A stretch of DNA of 64,000 nucleotides from Eukaryota sp. TZLM1-RC (GCA_040285825.1 JAUPSS010000008.1:682001-746000); one strand, 5' to 3'; shown: positions 19,481 through 31,262, counted from the first letter of the stretch. The notes: generated by a model from the letters alone, not told the origin. Numbers and translations are program-made.

Positions 19481-22400
19481 ATGTCATATTGCTCCTACTT
19501 CTCTAAGTTAGTTGATGTAGTGTCTTTTGCAGGTCCACTGGGTCTCTCCATATCGAAGCTCTTTGACGCTCTTTCTCCGATTACTAGTGATGAGTTTACT
19601 TTCATTTGGAATTCTCTATTAGTTTCCCCTCAGTATTCATCTGGCTTTTGGTATAAGTACGCTCCTTTTGATGGCAACTCTTCTCTTCACTCATCACAAT
19701 GGCCTTCTGTTGATAAAACTACTCTGCCTAAAACTTTTGATGATCTTTTTTCTCCTCACACCAATGTTTTTGACAACCCAGATACCCAAGCTACCATCCA
19801 AATTGGTGTCCATGACTCTGTTTTCCTTTCACTGCTAGGTCTTGACTCTTCCTCCTCTCATATCTCACCTCAACGCTTTACAATACTGGTAGCTATCGCA
19901 TCCGGAAGAGGCGAGGGAGTGCTGCAATCCGATCTCCCAAGGCTATGTGACATTGAGCACCAAGGAAGCAAGGAGGCCAACAAGACTGTGTTTTACCATG
20001 TTAAAGGGCTGGTGGATGAGGGTTTAGTCGAGAAATCTCCTGTTTACGTTACTTTTAAAACCGGAAGTGTCTCTACAAATAAACTTGTATTGAAAAAGTT
20101 CAGGGAAGCTGATGGGGTAATTGGTAACAAAAATGAAAAGAAGAGGTTTAATTTAAATGATACGGTAAATAATATAAAGAGTTATTTTTCTAATATTGAT
20201 AATGTGTGTCAATCAAGGGATGACTCTGACAAACAAATCTCTTTTTATTATCTAAACAAGTTGAAGTGTGCAATGTTTGAATTGGGGATTTCAAGGGGCA
20301 TTTTTCAAGAAGCAATGAATTTTCTGATTAATTCTGAATTTATTTACAAAATCGAAATTGTGGACGATCGTGGAACCAAAAGAACTGGGTTAGTAATCAA
20401 TGACCCCGATCAAATAGATTCTGCAATCATTAATGAGGGTCAAAATCAAGATCAACAACGACCATCCAGCCAAATTTTGTCCCTGTCATCCCACCCTTTC
20501 TCTTTTCTCCCATCCAATCCTGTGTGCTCCCCTGGAGGCTACCATAACGTTCCTCTCTATAGACAGCTTCTTTCTTTTTCGATTGTGGGAAACAGGGTGA
20601 AGTCAATGACGGGGATTAGCGCCGTAGATGCCACTCAATTACTGGTTTATTACCCCAAACTAATCATTGCTCTAGGGAAAGAGTTGGCTGATCTTAATCT
20701 TGTGCGAAGGATGAACATCCAGCATGGTAAAGTTACTCAGCAGTTCTTTGGTCCCAGTAAGCTTGGTCGATCAATGAACCATTTGCTTCCTCAGTTTAAC
20801 CATTTGTTTCAAGACCAACCCCAAGATCCTCACGATGACCTTATCTCCACTCCACCACCATCTCCTCAAATTCCCAATGCTCCAGAACCAACAAGAACTA
20901 GGAAGTTGAACAAGGGAAGGAGTGTACAATCTTATCAGAGGCAAGTTAAGTGTCTGGAGATAGTGGATCATCACCTTGCCATATCTTCCCTTTTACTCCA
21001 AAGGGAACTTTCCACTTGGCAACAACAAGAACTGGCAAATGGAACAAAAGTCGACAAGGCAACTGTTCACAAGCTGGTTAAGGAGTTGGAAGAATTGGGT
21101 AAAGTTAAGGTGGTTCATGATGAAAGAAAGAAAGATAACAATGTTGACGTGATTGTTAGCTCTAAAGTTTTGACTGGGCCTGACTTTCTTGTGGATTCTG
21201 ATCTACTTGAGCTTCCTGAGGTGCTTTCCGCTATCCACAATCATCATGAAGCCATCAAATTGTCGCGATCACTTTCTCTTTCACATTCAGCACAAGTCAG
21301 CAAGAAAACACTTGCCACATATTCAGTTAGGACAGATGAGAAGGGAGAGAAGGAGGAGAAGGGAGAGGGTTTTGAGCAAGAGTTGGAGGTATTATTCAAA
21401 CGAGTTGAACTGTTTCATTCTTTACTGGCCAGCTCCCTTTGTACAGAGAATTCAAATGATTTGAGCTATAGTGCGCGTTTTATCAATCAAATTCTTACCT
21501 TTTCTGACCTTTGTAAACTAATCAAACTGCCAAACGCGTTCCCCAGTCAGCAACAGTTGATTGAAAAGCATGGGGAGTCTGTGTTTGGTTTAACCTTGGT
21601 CAACATCCCTGCTAGTTTAAATGTTTTTCTAAAGAAAACTCTAACTCCCAAGATTTCCAAGTTAAACTCCTTGATGATTAAATTGAATTTAATATATTTT
21701 TGTTTGGAAAACAAAAAGTATCGTTTTAACAGTGATTACCGCCTAGTTTCTCTTATAGAAGAGTCTTTTATTGACCAGGTCAAAAATGACCAAACTTTTG
21801 TTGACTTTTTCTCAAATATTGAGCTTGTTTACAGTTCAAAAGATAATATAATGAACTCAATATCGAACTTTTGGGCCAGTTTTGAGGTTTTTTCCCTTTT
21901 TATTTGTTTTAAATCATTTGATTGCGGGGGTTCTGAGTTTCTGTCCCTTATCACCAATCCAATCAATTGGCCAATTCAAGAACTTTTGAAAATTGATAAT
22001 GATCTCACTCATTTAAACTATAAGTGTTCATTTAATGACTTGTTGAATGCAGCCAATGATTGTAAAATAACCCCTAATCAATTACTCCGACATTTGGTTG
22101 CCGTTCAAGTGCGACAACGAAGCAAATCACGACTTGTTGGGGTTAGAAAACTGAAGAAATACGGTCAAAAAAAGTCAATAAAGTCTTCAAGAGTCTTGAA
22201 TGATTTTGGTCTTGACGATACAACTTCCGTAGCCACCCCATCTCAAGTTGAAAACTTTTTCAACTTGTATTCCGATTTAGATTTCTTTTTAATGTACTTT
22301 ACTATTATTTATAGATATCCTGCCACAACTAAGTTTCCTTTAGGTAAAGTTAGGATGGGGTTGGTGAAAAGTGGTTTAATGAGGGTTGTTGAGAAGTTCA

Positions 22401-23731
22401 ATATTAAGCTTGACTTTTCAAGACTCCCTGGAGGACTTTCTCAGTCTTCTCTGTTTATTAGAATAGACCAACTTGAATGTAACCCTCATTTTGGCTATTC
22501 TTTCCTTCTATTATTGAGTTATTATCGTCATTTTAACATTTTACCACGAATTTCACAACCCCTATCTCATACTGATACTCTTTCCCAATTCAACGTTGAA
22601 TCATTCAAATCGTGTTTGAAAGCTTTCCATTCGATTCTCCGACCCTCCCTTTCTTTTACCACAGGCGACTTGCTCTTTGGATATCAATTAGCGACACCTT
22701 GTCCTCCTTTTGGAAGACATTTTGAAAGTACTCACTTTTTGCATCCTGATCTGGGTCTTTATTCAAGAGAGGTTGTTGCGAAATTTTTAAATTTTCGGTA
22801 TGTTGATTCTGAGTGGAACTCAATTAGAATATTGGAGCTTTTGTTTTCTTTTCTCTGTACAAAAGTGTCCATCTTGCTTGAACAAAATAGTGTTCATGAC
22901 CAATCAAAACTGCAATCAGTATCTGATTGCTATAATGATGATTCAATAATCACTAATCTCTTCAAGAACCTACCATCTCATGTTTTAGAGAGTCATATGA
23001 ATTATCTTCAATCAGTTTCTATATACCCTGATCACAAAACCAACACAGTTTATGGCCTTGCACTCGCTCCTTTCTTTTCCAATGAACCAATGGCTGTTTT
23101 GTTTAAAGTTATTGAAGAAAAGGCATCATTGTCTAAACAAATTGATTTCAAATTATCAGAATCAGTATTTCCATCTGATTTAATGTTTTTTGTTCTTTAT
23201 TCTTCAGTTTCAAGTAATTTTGGTTTTAAATTAGGGTTCATTGAGAATCAACAGGAAAAAAGTGAAGGTTTATCTCAATTTCATTTAACACTTTATCCTC
23301 TCAATGACTACGATTCGACTCCCATTTTCAATAGTGACCTAACCTTTGACATGGACAATTTGTCTTTTGTTGAACAACACCCAATCCGTAATGTAATCAC
23401 CTTGGATTTAAACCAGGAACTTGAAAAGCGAGTCGAGAGTTCTCTTTTATTGAATCTCTATAAAGTTGGTTCAATGTCGATGAAACAAATGAAAAGTTAC
23501 TTTGAAGTTTTTCCACCACGAGTTTTGGCTTTTTGTTTGTTTGGTTTAGTGTCAAAAAAGAAAATTGTGATTTCTGAATTAGTTTCACAAGACTGTAGTT
23601 TATTTTCTGAACCAACTCCGATAGTAATTCAAAACAAAATATATGACGATTTTTCCGAGATTGAATTACTTTGTGACCATGACAACACTGATACTGGAAA
23701 CATATATGTAGAGCTAACAGAGACATTTTAA
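19481..23731 (+). CDS. GTF3C1: TFIIIC B-block-binding subunit
   Basis: A 1416-residue protein. Its first 60 residues (YFSKLVDVVSFAGPLGLSIS, then FIWNSLLVSP and GFWY) match the N-terminus of the largest TFIIIC subunit. Around residues 130-190 lies the winged-helix B-block domain: ILVAIASGRGEGVLQSDLPR, KTVFYHVKGLVDEGLVEKSP. Further winged-helix-like parts follow, including KVDKATVHKLVKELEELGKV near residue 530. TFIIIC binds the internal B box of tRNA genes and recruits TFIIIB for RNA polymerase III. The frame is open for 4.2 kb without introns. The start is the ATG at 19481; the frame upstream has no ATG. Named TFC3 in yeast. Confidence 0.88.
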   Translation: MSYCSYFSKLVDVVSFAGPLGLSISKLFDALSPITSDEFTFIWNSLLVSPQYSSGFWYKYAPFDGNSSLHSSQWPSVDKTTLPKTFDDLFSPHTNVFDNPDTQATIQIGVHDSVFLSLLGLDSSSSHISPQRFTILVAIASGRGEGVLQSDLPRLCDIEHQGSKEANKTVFYHVKGLVDEGLVEKSPVYVTFKTGSVSTNKLVLKKFREADGVIGNKNEKKRFNLNDTVNNIKSYFSNIDNVCQSRDDSDKQISFYYLNKLKCAMFELGISRGIFQEAMNFLINSEFIYKIEIVDDRGTKRTGLVINDPDQIDSAIINEGQNQDQQRPSSQILSLSSHPFSFLPSNPVCSPGGYHNVPLYRQLLSFSIVGNRVKSMTGISAVDATQLLVYYPKLIIALGKELADLNLVRRMNIQHGKVTQQFFGPSKLGRSMNHLLPQFNHLFQDQPQDPHDDLISTPPPSPQIPNAPEPTRTRKLNKGRSVQSYQRQVKCLEIVDHHLAISSLLLQRELSTWQQQELANGTKVDKATVHKLVKELEELGKVKVVHDERKKDNNVDVIVSSKVLTGPDFLVDSDLLELPEVLSAIHNHHEAIKLSRSLSLSHSAQVSKKTLATYSVRTDEKGEKEEKGEGFEQELEVLFKRVELFHSLLASSLCTENSNDLSYSARFINQILTFSDLCKLIKLPNAFPSQQQLIEKHGESVFGLTLVNIPASLNVFLKKTLTPKISKLNSLMIKLNLIYFCLENKKYRFNSDYRLVSLIEESFIDQVKNDQTFVDFFSNIELVYSSKDNIMNSISNFWASFEVFSLFICFKSFDCGGSEFLSLITNPINWPIQELLKIDNDLTHLNYKCSFNDLLNAANDCKITPNQLLRHLVAVQVRQRSKSRLVGVRKLKKYGQKKSIKSSRVLNDFGLDDTTSVATPSQVENFFNLYSDLDFFLMYFTIIYRYPATTKFPLGKVRMGLVKSGLMRVVEKFNIKLDFSRLPGGLSQSSLFIRIDQLECNPHFGYSFLLLLSYYRHFNILPRISQPLSHTDTLSQFNVESFKSCLKAFHSILRPSLSFTTGDLLFGYQLATPCPPFGRHFESTHFLHPDLGLYSREVVAKFLNFRYVDSEWNSIRILELLFSFLCTKVSILLEQNSVHDQSKLQSVSDCYNDDSIITNLFKNLPSHVLESHMNYLQSVSIYPDHKTNTVYGLALAPFFSNEPMAVLFKVIEEKASLSKQIDFKLSESVFPSDLMFFVLYSSVSSNFGFKLGFIENQQEKSEGLSQFHLTLYPLNDYDSTPIFNSDLTFDMDNLSFVEQHPIRNVITLDLNQELEKRVESSLLLNLYKVGSMSMKQMKSYFEVFPPRVLAFCLFGLVSKKKIVISELVSQDCSLFSEPTPIVIQNKIYDDFSEIELLCDHDNTDTGNIYVELTETF

Positions 23732-23834
23732 ATCGAATGATAAATAAAATAATAATATAATGTTTTTAATAATATTGTATTATCAAATTATTTAGTGTTA
23801 ATAAACACAATTAATTAAAAATTTAAAAAAATCA
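23732..23834. other. short gap between convergent genes
   Basis: About 100 bp of very AT-rich sequence between two converging stop codons. It contains several AATAAA-like strings that could serve 3' end formation. Confidence 0.4.
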
Positions 23835-24767
23835 TTAATGAAAAAGCTTCTTGAGTGCAATACATTTTTCATTTTTCGCTACAAAATTCCAATCATACAG
23901 ATCAATATTCTTAATTTCTGATCCAGAAGTCGCGAGACTTCCTTGCACCCTTCCCCTCGATGCTTCCTTCTCAAGATTTCCCCTCTTTGGCTTACCCAAA
24001 TAACTGGCTGCTGCAGCATCAGCAGCTCTCAGCTTTTCTTCTTGTTTCCTTGCCTCCAACTCTTTTTCCCTCTTCTCTTGCAATGCCTTTTCTGCTTCTT
24101 TATCATCAGCGTCTCTAGCAGCCTTCACCTGTCTTTGGTGGAGATCCTCTTCTCGGCTCTCTTGATATCTAGCAGCCTCGTCCCTTAGAGCTTGCTCAGA
24201 CTCAGCAATGATTGAAAGCAAAGGCTCAACATGAGTGTTGTTGTTGTCCGTGGTAAAAATGGACTGTGACTCGTAGGGAAGCTTTGGCTTGAACACATCA
24301 GATCGTTGGCGATTTGCAAAAACTAATGTTTTGAGCAAGTACAAAACAATATCGTCAAGTGCTGCAACTAGGAAGGGAAGACAATCAGGGGAAGGCATGA
24401 AGTGACCACAAAAATGACGAAAGAGGTCAAAGAGAGGCTGAGAGTGGATGGGAGGCCGTGTTAACTGAGATGATTGAAGAGAAAAGACAGGTAAAGAAGG
24501 TTCCCACGTGAAAGCATCAGCAAAGGGGTGACGGCCAGTGGTTAGCTTGGTGACTGCTTTTTGAAGAGGAGCAAGAAACTGTGGTGAGGTAATTGTTTGG
24601 TATAATTCTGGAACAAGTGAAGTTAAGCTACCAATGAAAGAATTTTTGTCGATCTTGCCAAAGAAAAGGCGACTAAGAAGGTTAGCTACATTGTGAGCAA
24701 CATTCTCAGGAAGATTGGGGAATGTTTGGCGGAGTTTGACAAAAGAAAGTTGATGCAACGTTTCCAT
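23835..24767 (-). CDS. TAF4-like TFIID subunit
   Basis: A 310-residue protein. Residues 5-55 (LSFVKLRQTFPNLPENVAHN, then LLSRLFFGKIDKNSFIGSLT) fit an RST-type domain. Residues about 120-155 (PDCLPFLVAALDDIVLYLLK) fit the histone-fold helix of TAF4. A long charged helix follows (residues 195-260) and ends in ADAAAASYLGKPKRG, as in the TAF4 C-terminus, where the helix ends in an Ala-rich motif before a Gly/Lys tail. TAF4 pairs with TAF12 in the TFIID core. The order of parts supports the call, but each alone is weak. The promoter shares a 17-bp string with the COMMD gene. Confidence 0.55.
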   Translation of the reverse strand: METLHQLSFVKLRQTFPNLPENVAHNVANLLSRLFFGKIDKNSFIGSLTSLVPELYQTITSPQFLAPLQKAVTKLTTGRHPFADAFTWEPSLPVFSLQSSQLTRPPIHSQPLFDLFRHFCGHFMPSPDCLPFLVAALDDIVLYLLKTLVFANRQRSDVFKPKLPYESQSIFTTDNNNTHVEPLLSIIAESEQALRDEAARYQESREEDLHQRQVKAARDADDKEAEKALQEKREKELEARKQEEKLRAADAAAASYLGKPKRGNLEKEASRGRVQGSLATSGSEIKNIDLYDWNFVAKNEKCIALKKLFH

Positions 24768-24822
24768 TGTTAGAGAAGGTGTCTATAACAATGAAAGAAG
24801 AGTCGTTGACACCAATTGGAGG
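24768..24822 (-). promoter_or_regulatory. start-proximal promoter with shared motifs
   Basis: Reading toward the ATG on the minus strand, it contains TTGGTGTCAACGA, then TTTCATTGTTATAGACA, then TCTCTAACA directly before the ATG. The 17-bp middle string recurs with one mismatch before the COMMD gene, and the first and last boxes recur before VPS16. The role is inferred from position and recurrence. Confidence 0.5.
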
Positions 24823-26049
24823 AATTATTGGAGGTTGGAAGATTTGATAAAAAAATTGATTTTGTTAGCTTCATTACTAATGAATCATTAGATTTGGTTC
24901 TTTCACCATTGTATCTCCATATACACCGTAAGGCAACATCTTGTACAATGATGTTGTAAAACTTGGATCAACTTCTCAGATTCAGTTTATGTCTCATTAA
25001 GCATTTTTTAATAGTTCAAAAATTTATTCCAACGAGAAACTAAACACCGAAATTAAAATTAATAATAAACTCAAAGTAAAGTATTATGGGATGCTACTCC
25101 GATTTTGAATTTTTCTCAAAAATGATATATAAACTTTTATCAAAAAATTCAAATTTTAAAAAGAAAAGTTGGTAAGAAAACTTGCTTTAAAAGGACGTTT
25201 TGGTTCTGCAAAGCAATATTTATTTTCTTCCAAGTTAGCTGAATGCAATGAAAGTATGCTGTCACAATTGAATAGTCTTCATCCAGAAGAAAATTTTCAT
25301 TGTCCCAAATCAGATTCAGTTGATTATTGGTTGAAACATCCTGTGAATGTTCCAGAGGTCGTAACACTCATTCATCAAATGCCTGCTGGAAATGCTCCAG
25401 GAAATCCAGGGGGGGTCCTGAAATTGTTGATGATCTCGTCTATTTTTTCAACAGTCTTTTGACCTTGAAAATTAAAGTTCCTCGTGAGATGATAATGTTC
25501 GTTTAATTGCCCTCAAGAAAAATCCATCCAAAGTTTGTCCAATAGCAATGGAGAATCGTTCGCCAGAATTCTTGCTTCCCCTCTTTTCAATAGAATTGGG
25601 AAAAAAGCCAAAGAATTTTTCAGCCCGTTTCAACTTGAAAACAAGACAATTAATGGTGCTTCAGCTGCTGCCCTTTCGTCTGATGTATTTTTTAATTCTA
25701 GTAATTCTATTTACATCTTTAATTTAGATTTTAAAAATGCTTGTAATTCTGTATCACGTTCGTCCACTTTCCCTTTGTTGCAAAAACATTTTCCTGAGCC
25801 GAGTCTTCTTTCTATTCATTTTATGGAAAATCATCAACATTGTTCTATGAAAACTTTGACCAGTTTTCTTCTTCAGGTGTTAAACAGGGCGATCCACTTG
25901 GTCCTTTTTTCTTTTGTTTGGCAATTCATCCTTTGATGTGTGAATTACAAGAAAAATTGACAGAAAATGATATAGTAGCATATATGGATGACATTTCTGT
26001 CATTGCACTTATTTCAGTTTAAAAAAATGGCAAATAGATTTTGTTCAAC

Positions 26050-26151
26050 TGATGCCGTAGGTTGCGAAAGTGGTTGAGATAAAGAAAAAAGCGAATGAGG
26101 AAAAGTTGATTTATTTTTCAATCATAACATATAAGCCTTAGGGCGCCAACA
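26050..26151 (-). repeat. LTR (3' copy in element sense)
   Basis: 102 bp; on the minus strand it starts TGTTGGCGCC and ends CGGCATCA. Two substitutions separate it from 27423-27524. Confidence 0.9.
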
Positions 26152-26608
26152 CTGCTTCTTCCCTTTTTCAAAATAAATCAGCTAATATGAATATGAAACA
26201 AAACTATAACAAATAACTAAATAACTATAAATACTAAGAACTAAATACTGAATTCTACTGTTTTCTATTGTCTACAATTATCTTTGTAGTGATTGGGATT
26301 CACACAAACAGTGGGTTGTACATTTTTAAGATCGACAATTGATGTACTATGACTCTCCCAGGACAATGTTAGTATAAGGTAGTAAGCAATAACTGAAAAG
26401 GGCCTCGTTCCAAGATCTGTGTGTTTGAATACTTTTTTGTGTATGTTATAATCGCTACATAAAGATGCTCTGCTCCTTCCCTTTTTCGTAAACGAGAAAC
26501 GTGGTAGTGTCGTTAAGTAAAGGTATCATGGAATCGAAGAATGGATTCGCTGATAATTATGCAGTATCTATGTTGGATCAAAAACAGCAGTAAGCACAGT
26601 AACAAACC

Positions 26609-27340
26609 TCAGAAACCCGAAGGCGGCGTCTTTTGTTGTTGAAGTACTGGCTTTACGACTAAAAATATCAGAGGAGCAAGGACCGTATCTTTGCATTGTA
26701 GTACAATAACAGTGGAGGTGGAGTTTCTACTCGTAACTTCGTATTTGGTCGATTTTTCTCGTGTTTGGCTCCATAATAAAGGAAGCTGCTCGAATGGATA
26801 AGAGTCCACTGATTCGAAGTAAGGCTCCGCGTCCTTGTTAGAAGTTTGTAGAATCCATCACTGGAGTCATCTTCCTGTCTTTGGAATTTGCTTCAATAAA
26901 GGAGGGAACTGCTCAAACAAACAGTAATCTGTAGGTTCGAGGTGAGTCTCCGCATCCTTCATGATTTGTTGGCGAAGTTCTTTCTCATCGTCATTCAGTT
27001 CGTCTCAAACGGACTAAAGTTCTTCATATCCTTAAAGGACTGTCGAGGTTTCAGAACTTGAACCAACATTTGCGTTCTTTGGTAAGAAGGGGGGTGGTCC
27101 CATTCCTGAACCCTTTTATGGCATTAAGTTGGACTTGGAAGAGGCGGGAGGAAGTTTTGTGCCTGTTTCCATCGGTTTTCCTTGAGGAGGGGCGGAGGAT
27201 GGTCTCGAGCCCGAGTACTCGATTTTACTAGTCTCTACTACTTCTCCTATTACTACTGTTTGTATGCTAATTGCATCCCTGTTATGTTCCTGCATGTTAG
27301 TTTTAACGGTGTCAGTGTTTTGGCTGAAAAGGACTGACAT
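26609..27340 (-). pseudogene. gag-like ORF of the non-autonomous LTR element
   Basis: The minus strand reads as a protein with several in-frame stops. The 5' part (27116-27340) has QTVVIGEVVETSKIEYSG and a Pro/Ser-rich stretch, and continues in frame after a TAA with KGSGMGPPPFLPKNANVG. The 3' part contains a tandem unit of about 122 bp: DAETHLEPTDYCLFEQFPPL, then DAEPYFESVDSYPFEQLPLL. It has no recognised domain. The position in the element suggests gag or cargo; this is inference. Confidence 0.4.
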
Positions 27341-27422
27341 GATATCTGCTAGAGATATCCTCTGTAGAAAAGCTGTGTGTTATCAAAGTGGTATACCTAT
27401 AACCTAAATGGCCAATAATTAT

Positions 27423-27524
27423 TGATGCCGTAGGTTGCGAAAGTGGTTGAGATAAAGAAAAAGGCGAATGAGGAAAAGTTGATTTATTTTCCAATCATAA
27501 CATATAAGCCTTAGGGCGCCAACA
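27423..27524 (-). repeat. LTR (5' copy in element sense)
   Basis: 102 bp, two substitutions from 26050-26151. Confidence 0.9.
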
Positions 27525-28178
27525 CAACAGCATTATGAAGAAATTGGTTTTTCATTGAATATCGCCAAAAGTCTGATTATTGGCCATGATCATATTGATA
27601 TTTTTATTAATGACGTCAACATCCCCTTTATCAATTACAATCAGTTTGGTTTTCGTTTTTTGGTTGTAATCGCGAAAATGTTGATGATGACAAAAGCCAA
27701 CTTTCGAATTTGTTGACTCAATTTGGAAAAGAATTAGAATCAATTGAGAATTTAAATATCGAAAAGGATTTGAAATTCTTTATAGAATTGAATCTTTACT
27801 GGAACCACTGTTGTCAAATCTGTTTGATGCAAAAGATGATTTTCATAAAAATAATAGAGGTGATGTCATATTACCTGGATTAGATGAAACCTTCATTGTA
27901 TTGGATGTAATGTCTGATGATCCTTCTAATGCCTTAAATGAAAGGCTTGCTAATTCTGAAATTCATAAGTTTCTTTCAAATGCTGAAAATTTCAAAATCA
28001 AAAAATACAAACTGATGAAGTAATGAACCTTTGTCCAAATTGTCCAGCCAACAGCATGCAAAATAAAATTTTATCAATTTGTATTTTCTATATTTGGTTC
28101 ATTTGCTCCCACGGTTAAACGTTATTCGACAGATTTTGAAATGATTGTAAAAAGAAAAACTAACAGAATCATGATGAA

Positions 28179-31100
28179 AGTAATGTTTGTTCAAAAACGA
28201 AGACACGCTCTTACAGATGCTCAAAGTGTCGACAACAAAGACATAATGTTCGAACATGTCCCAATGTTTGAAAAAATGATGTGACAAATTCTGAAACAAA
28301 ATGCAAAAGAAAATTTGATAGAAGAACAGAATCTAAGGAAAAACCAATAAATGATTCTCCACAAGTTGTTGCAAAACCAGTCAACAATCGAATCAAGCAC
28401 AAAGTTTGCAACAATTGTGGTGTTTCTCTTAGGAAAAATGCAAAAGGTAAAACGGCTGATCGATGCATGAAATGCCCAATAGTCTATAATTACCATCCTT
28501 GCATAAAATATTTCAAGAAATTCATCCGTCAAAATGCAATGAATTTGCTTTTGTTTTTAAAAGATTTTTTTATCAATTATGCAAGGGAAAGTATGCTGTC
28601 AGTATTCTTTGGGAATTTTTTGGTTCTTTTTGTGCTCATTTTGAACAAAATATCGTAAATAATTCTGAAGATTTAATTAATATAGCACCGAGAAAACAGT
28701 CATCTGAGAAATTGGGTAAAATTTTTGAAGACAAATGCTTTGATAACAAATGGTCCAAGGCTTTGTCTGCTTTAAGTCCCGGACTTAAAGCTCCTAACAA
28801 TCAAGATACTATAGATAAACTGAAAATACTTCATCCATTTAAAGACCCAATAATGGATCAAAATTTTTACGGAAATTATTGGGAAAATTATCCATTAATG
28901 GCATCAGAGGTATTTTCAGTGATAAAAAAGAGACCACGCGGTAAGTCTGCCGGGCTTTTTGGTATTTCTATTGATCATATAAAAGCCGCAATAATTTCAT
29001 CAGAGGATTGTCTTGGTTTATAAATCAAATTTTTCAACAGAATATTGACTGGTCAACTCAAATATCCAGAAGAATTAGGAAGTTCTCGTTTGACTGCACT
29101 TGTCAAAAATTCAAAAATGAATGTTCGTCCTATTGCGGTTTCTGAGAGTATACATAATATTTTTTTCTGCTTGCTGCTTAAGCAGGTTCAATCAAAAAGC
29201 AAAAACGATTTTATTGTCCTTTCAATATGGAATGAATACCACTGATGGAGTTTCTTCAGCGATATTTGCTAAAGATGTATTATTTCGCCAAAATGAATCC
29301 AATGTTTGTATGTCATTGGATTTTAATAGTGCATTCAATTCACTCAGTCGTTGCAGTATTCATAATGCTTTGTTGCAATATATGCCGGAATTAATGCCGT
29401 ATTTTTAATCAAGATATAGCACAAATTCTAATTTGCATTTTGGTAATTCTATTTTGAGTTCATCAAATGGTGTAAAGCAAGGAGATCCGTTAGGACCTCT
29501 TTTGTTTTGTTTGGCCATTCATCCTATTTTATAACAAATTCAAGAGATGTAGCCTTCGCTAAAAATGATTGCATATATGGATGATGTTGTTCTTATAGGT
29601 GATTTAAATATTGTGAAAGAAGCAATTGTATGTTTTGAAAAATTATTTACCCCAATTGACATCCGACTTAATTTACTTAAATTTGTTTTGTTATCGAAAT
29701 CTACAGTTTCTACAAAAGTTGATGGCATTGAAATTTAAGCCAAATTATACTCAATTGATGCTATTCGTCATCTGGGTTCGTTTTTAGGAAATAATGATGA
29801 AATTACCAAAAAATAGTTTGAAAAGTTGAACTCAATTTTTGATAAAATTAACAGAATGATGACTTGAGATATACAGACACATATCAAATTTACCATTCTA
29901 AGACTGTGTTTCAGTTCCAACTTCAATCATATATTTTGATCTACAAATCCTCTTATCACTAGGCCTTTGGCTCAGAAGTTTAATGAGTTACGTGCAAAAG
30001 TTTTGTCACAATTACTGGGATGTAAAATGTTCCAAATTCCAGATTATGCCTATCTTAGTCCACATTATGGCGGTTTAGATTGGACGAAGGCTTTTATTCT
30101 TACTTCGTGTGCTTTTATTGGTGGATGCAGAAATGCAATATTTGAGTTTTCTGAAAGATTTGCAGATTGGGAAGATTTATTAATGACAAAGCAAAGTTCG
30201 ACTATTTTTGCATTAAATAAAGAAATTTCAAAAATTAATGTAGAAAAATGGAGTCGATGCTTCTTCCAATCATTCAATGGTAATATTCCTGAAAAGAATT
30301 TTTTAAATTTAAAATACACTCTTCGAACATTACAGAAACAATTGACTGGAATGTATGAAAATGATTTTTATAATAATATAAGCAGCTCAGATGTTTTAAA
30401 TCAAGATCTTCACTCATTGTTATTGGAAAAGGGTGTTTGTGAAAATAAGTCATCAGATTCTTCACTTTTTGTAACCATTGTACCACGAAGATTTGGATTG
30501 TGTGCCACTAATGAAGCATTTGAAACAAAAATGGAATTATATTTGAACATCCCCATTAACCAATTATTATCAAAAGAAAAATGTATTTGTTCGAATTCAC
30601 CTCAACTCACTTTGCGCCATGCTCTAAATTGCTCTAAATTGATAACTTATCGTTCTTCATTACATGATGCTGTGAGAGACATTGTTTTCAATATGGCACA
30701 AACTGCAGGAAAATCGTATGTCAAAGAGCATCTGCTGAAGGAAACACTTTCTCTGAATAATTTTGGTTCTGATGACAGAAGTGATGTATACTGTAATTGG
30801 ATTGATAATTCTGAAGCTATTGTTGAGTTTGTCTCATGTAATGTTGCAAATGATACATTGGTTCACAGAAGAAAACTTAATCCTGTAAGTGCCCTTGATT
30901 TTAAAGCAAAGGAAAAACATAGAAAATATGATAAAGATATTGAAGAGGCTAATGCTGATAGAAATACACAGCTGGTATTTATTGCTTTCCTATATTCGAT
31001 AAACGGAAGATTATCAGTTGAAGCAGAAACTTTTTTGAATGATTTCTAAAAGATGGTTCAAGAAAAAACAATGAAAAGATTTGATATTTTTTTATGGCGT

Positions 31101-31262
31101 TCTCGAATTCAAATTGCCATTATTAATGGATCACCTTGGTTTTTCAATCGAATAAGAGGAGCTTTAGCTAGACAGCAAGCAGATAGATTTTGTAGAGAAA
31201 ATCTTGGTTCAATGATATTCGTCCCATTAGTTATGAATTAATTTAATTAAGTGTGCATGTTC
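28179..31262 (+). mobile_element. LINE family B, near full length, decayed
   Basis: The N-terminal part has a zinc knuckle CSKCRQQRHNVRTC near 28215-28260 and a second Cys-rich segment (VCNNCGVSLRKN...CMKC). The RT follows in broken frames: SLDFNSAFNSLSRCSIHNAL, SSNGVKQGDPLGPLLFCLAI, IAYMDDVVLIGD. The C-terminal ORF (29967-31049, 360 codons) has the zinc knuckle CICSNSPQLTLRHALNC and the restriction-like endonuclease signature DDRSDVYCNWIDNSEAIVEF followed by KAKEKHRKYDKDI. The 3' end is GTGTGCATGTTCAATAAAT, shared by other B copies. It is the longest LINE in the window. Confidence 0.88.

Larger units (their letters stand above)
26050..27524 (-). mobile_element. non-autonomous LTR retrotransposon
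   Basis: Direct repeats of 102 bp at 26050-26151 and 27423-27524 (two differences) flank 1.27 kb. The perfect 4-bp target duplication CAAC is at 26046-26049 and 27525-27528. A polypyrimidine stretch next to the left LTR (26152-26170) is a polypurine tract on the minus strand, so the element reads right to left. No protease, RT or integrase is present. It interrupts a LINE A reverse transcriptase. A related solo LTR lies at 55287-55396. Confidence 0.88.
24830..28178 (+). mobile_element. LINE family A, RT plus endonuclease, interrupted by an LTR element
   Basis: The plus strand carries broken frames of a non-LTR retrotransposon: an N-terminal part (KLALKGRFGSAKQYLFSSKL), the RT palm (IFNLDFKNACNSVSRSS, SGVKQGDPLGPFFFCLAIHP, VAYMDDISVIAL), then after the inserted LTR element HYEEIGFSLNIAKSLIIG. 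The endonuclease part at 27830-28010 has DDFHKNNRGDVILPGLDE. YMDD is intact but the frame is broken many times. The right side stops where a family B copy begins. Confidence 0.8.

Noticed and set aside
26920-26960. tRNA-like T-loop string GGTTCGAGG
   Set aside because: It lies within a repeated coding segment of an LTR element and no cloverleaf can be drawn around it.
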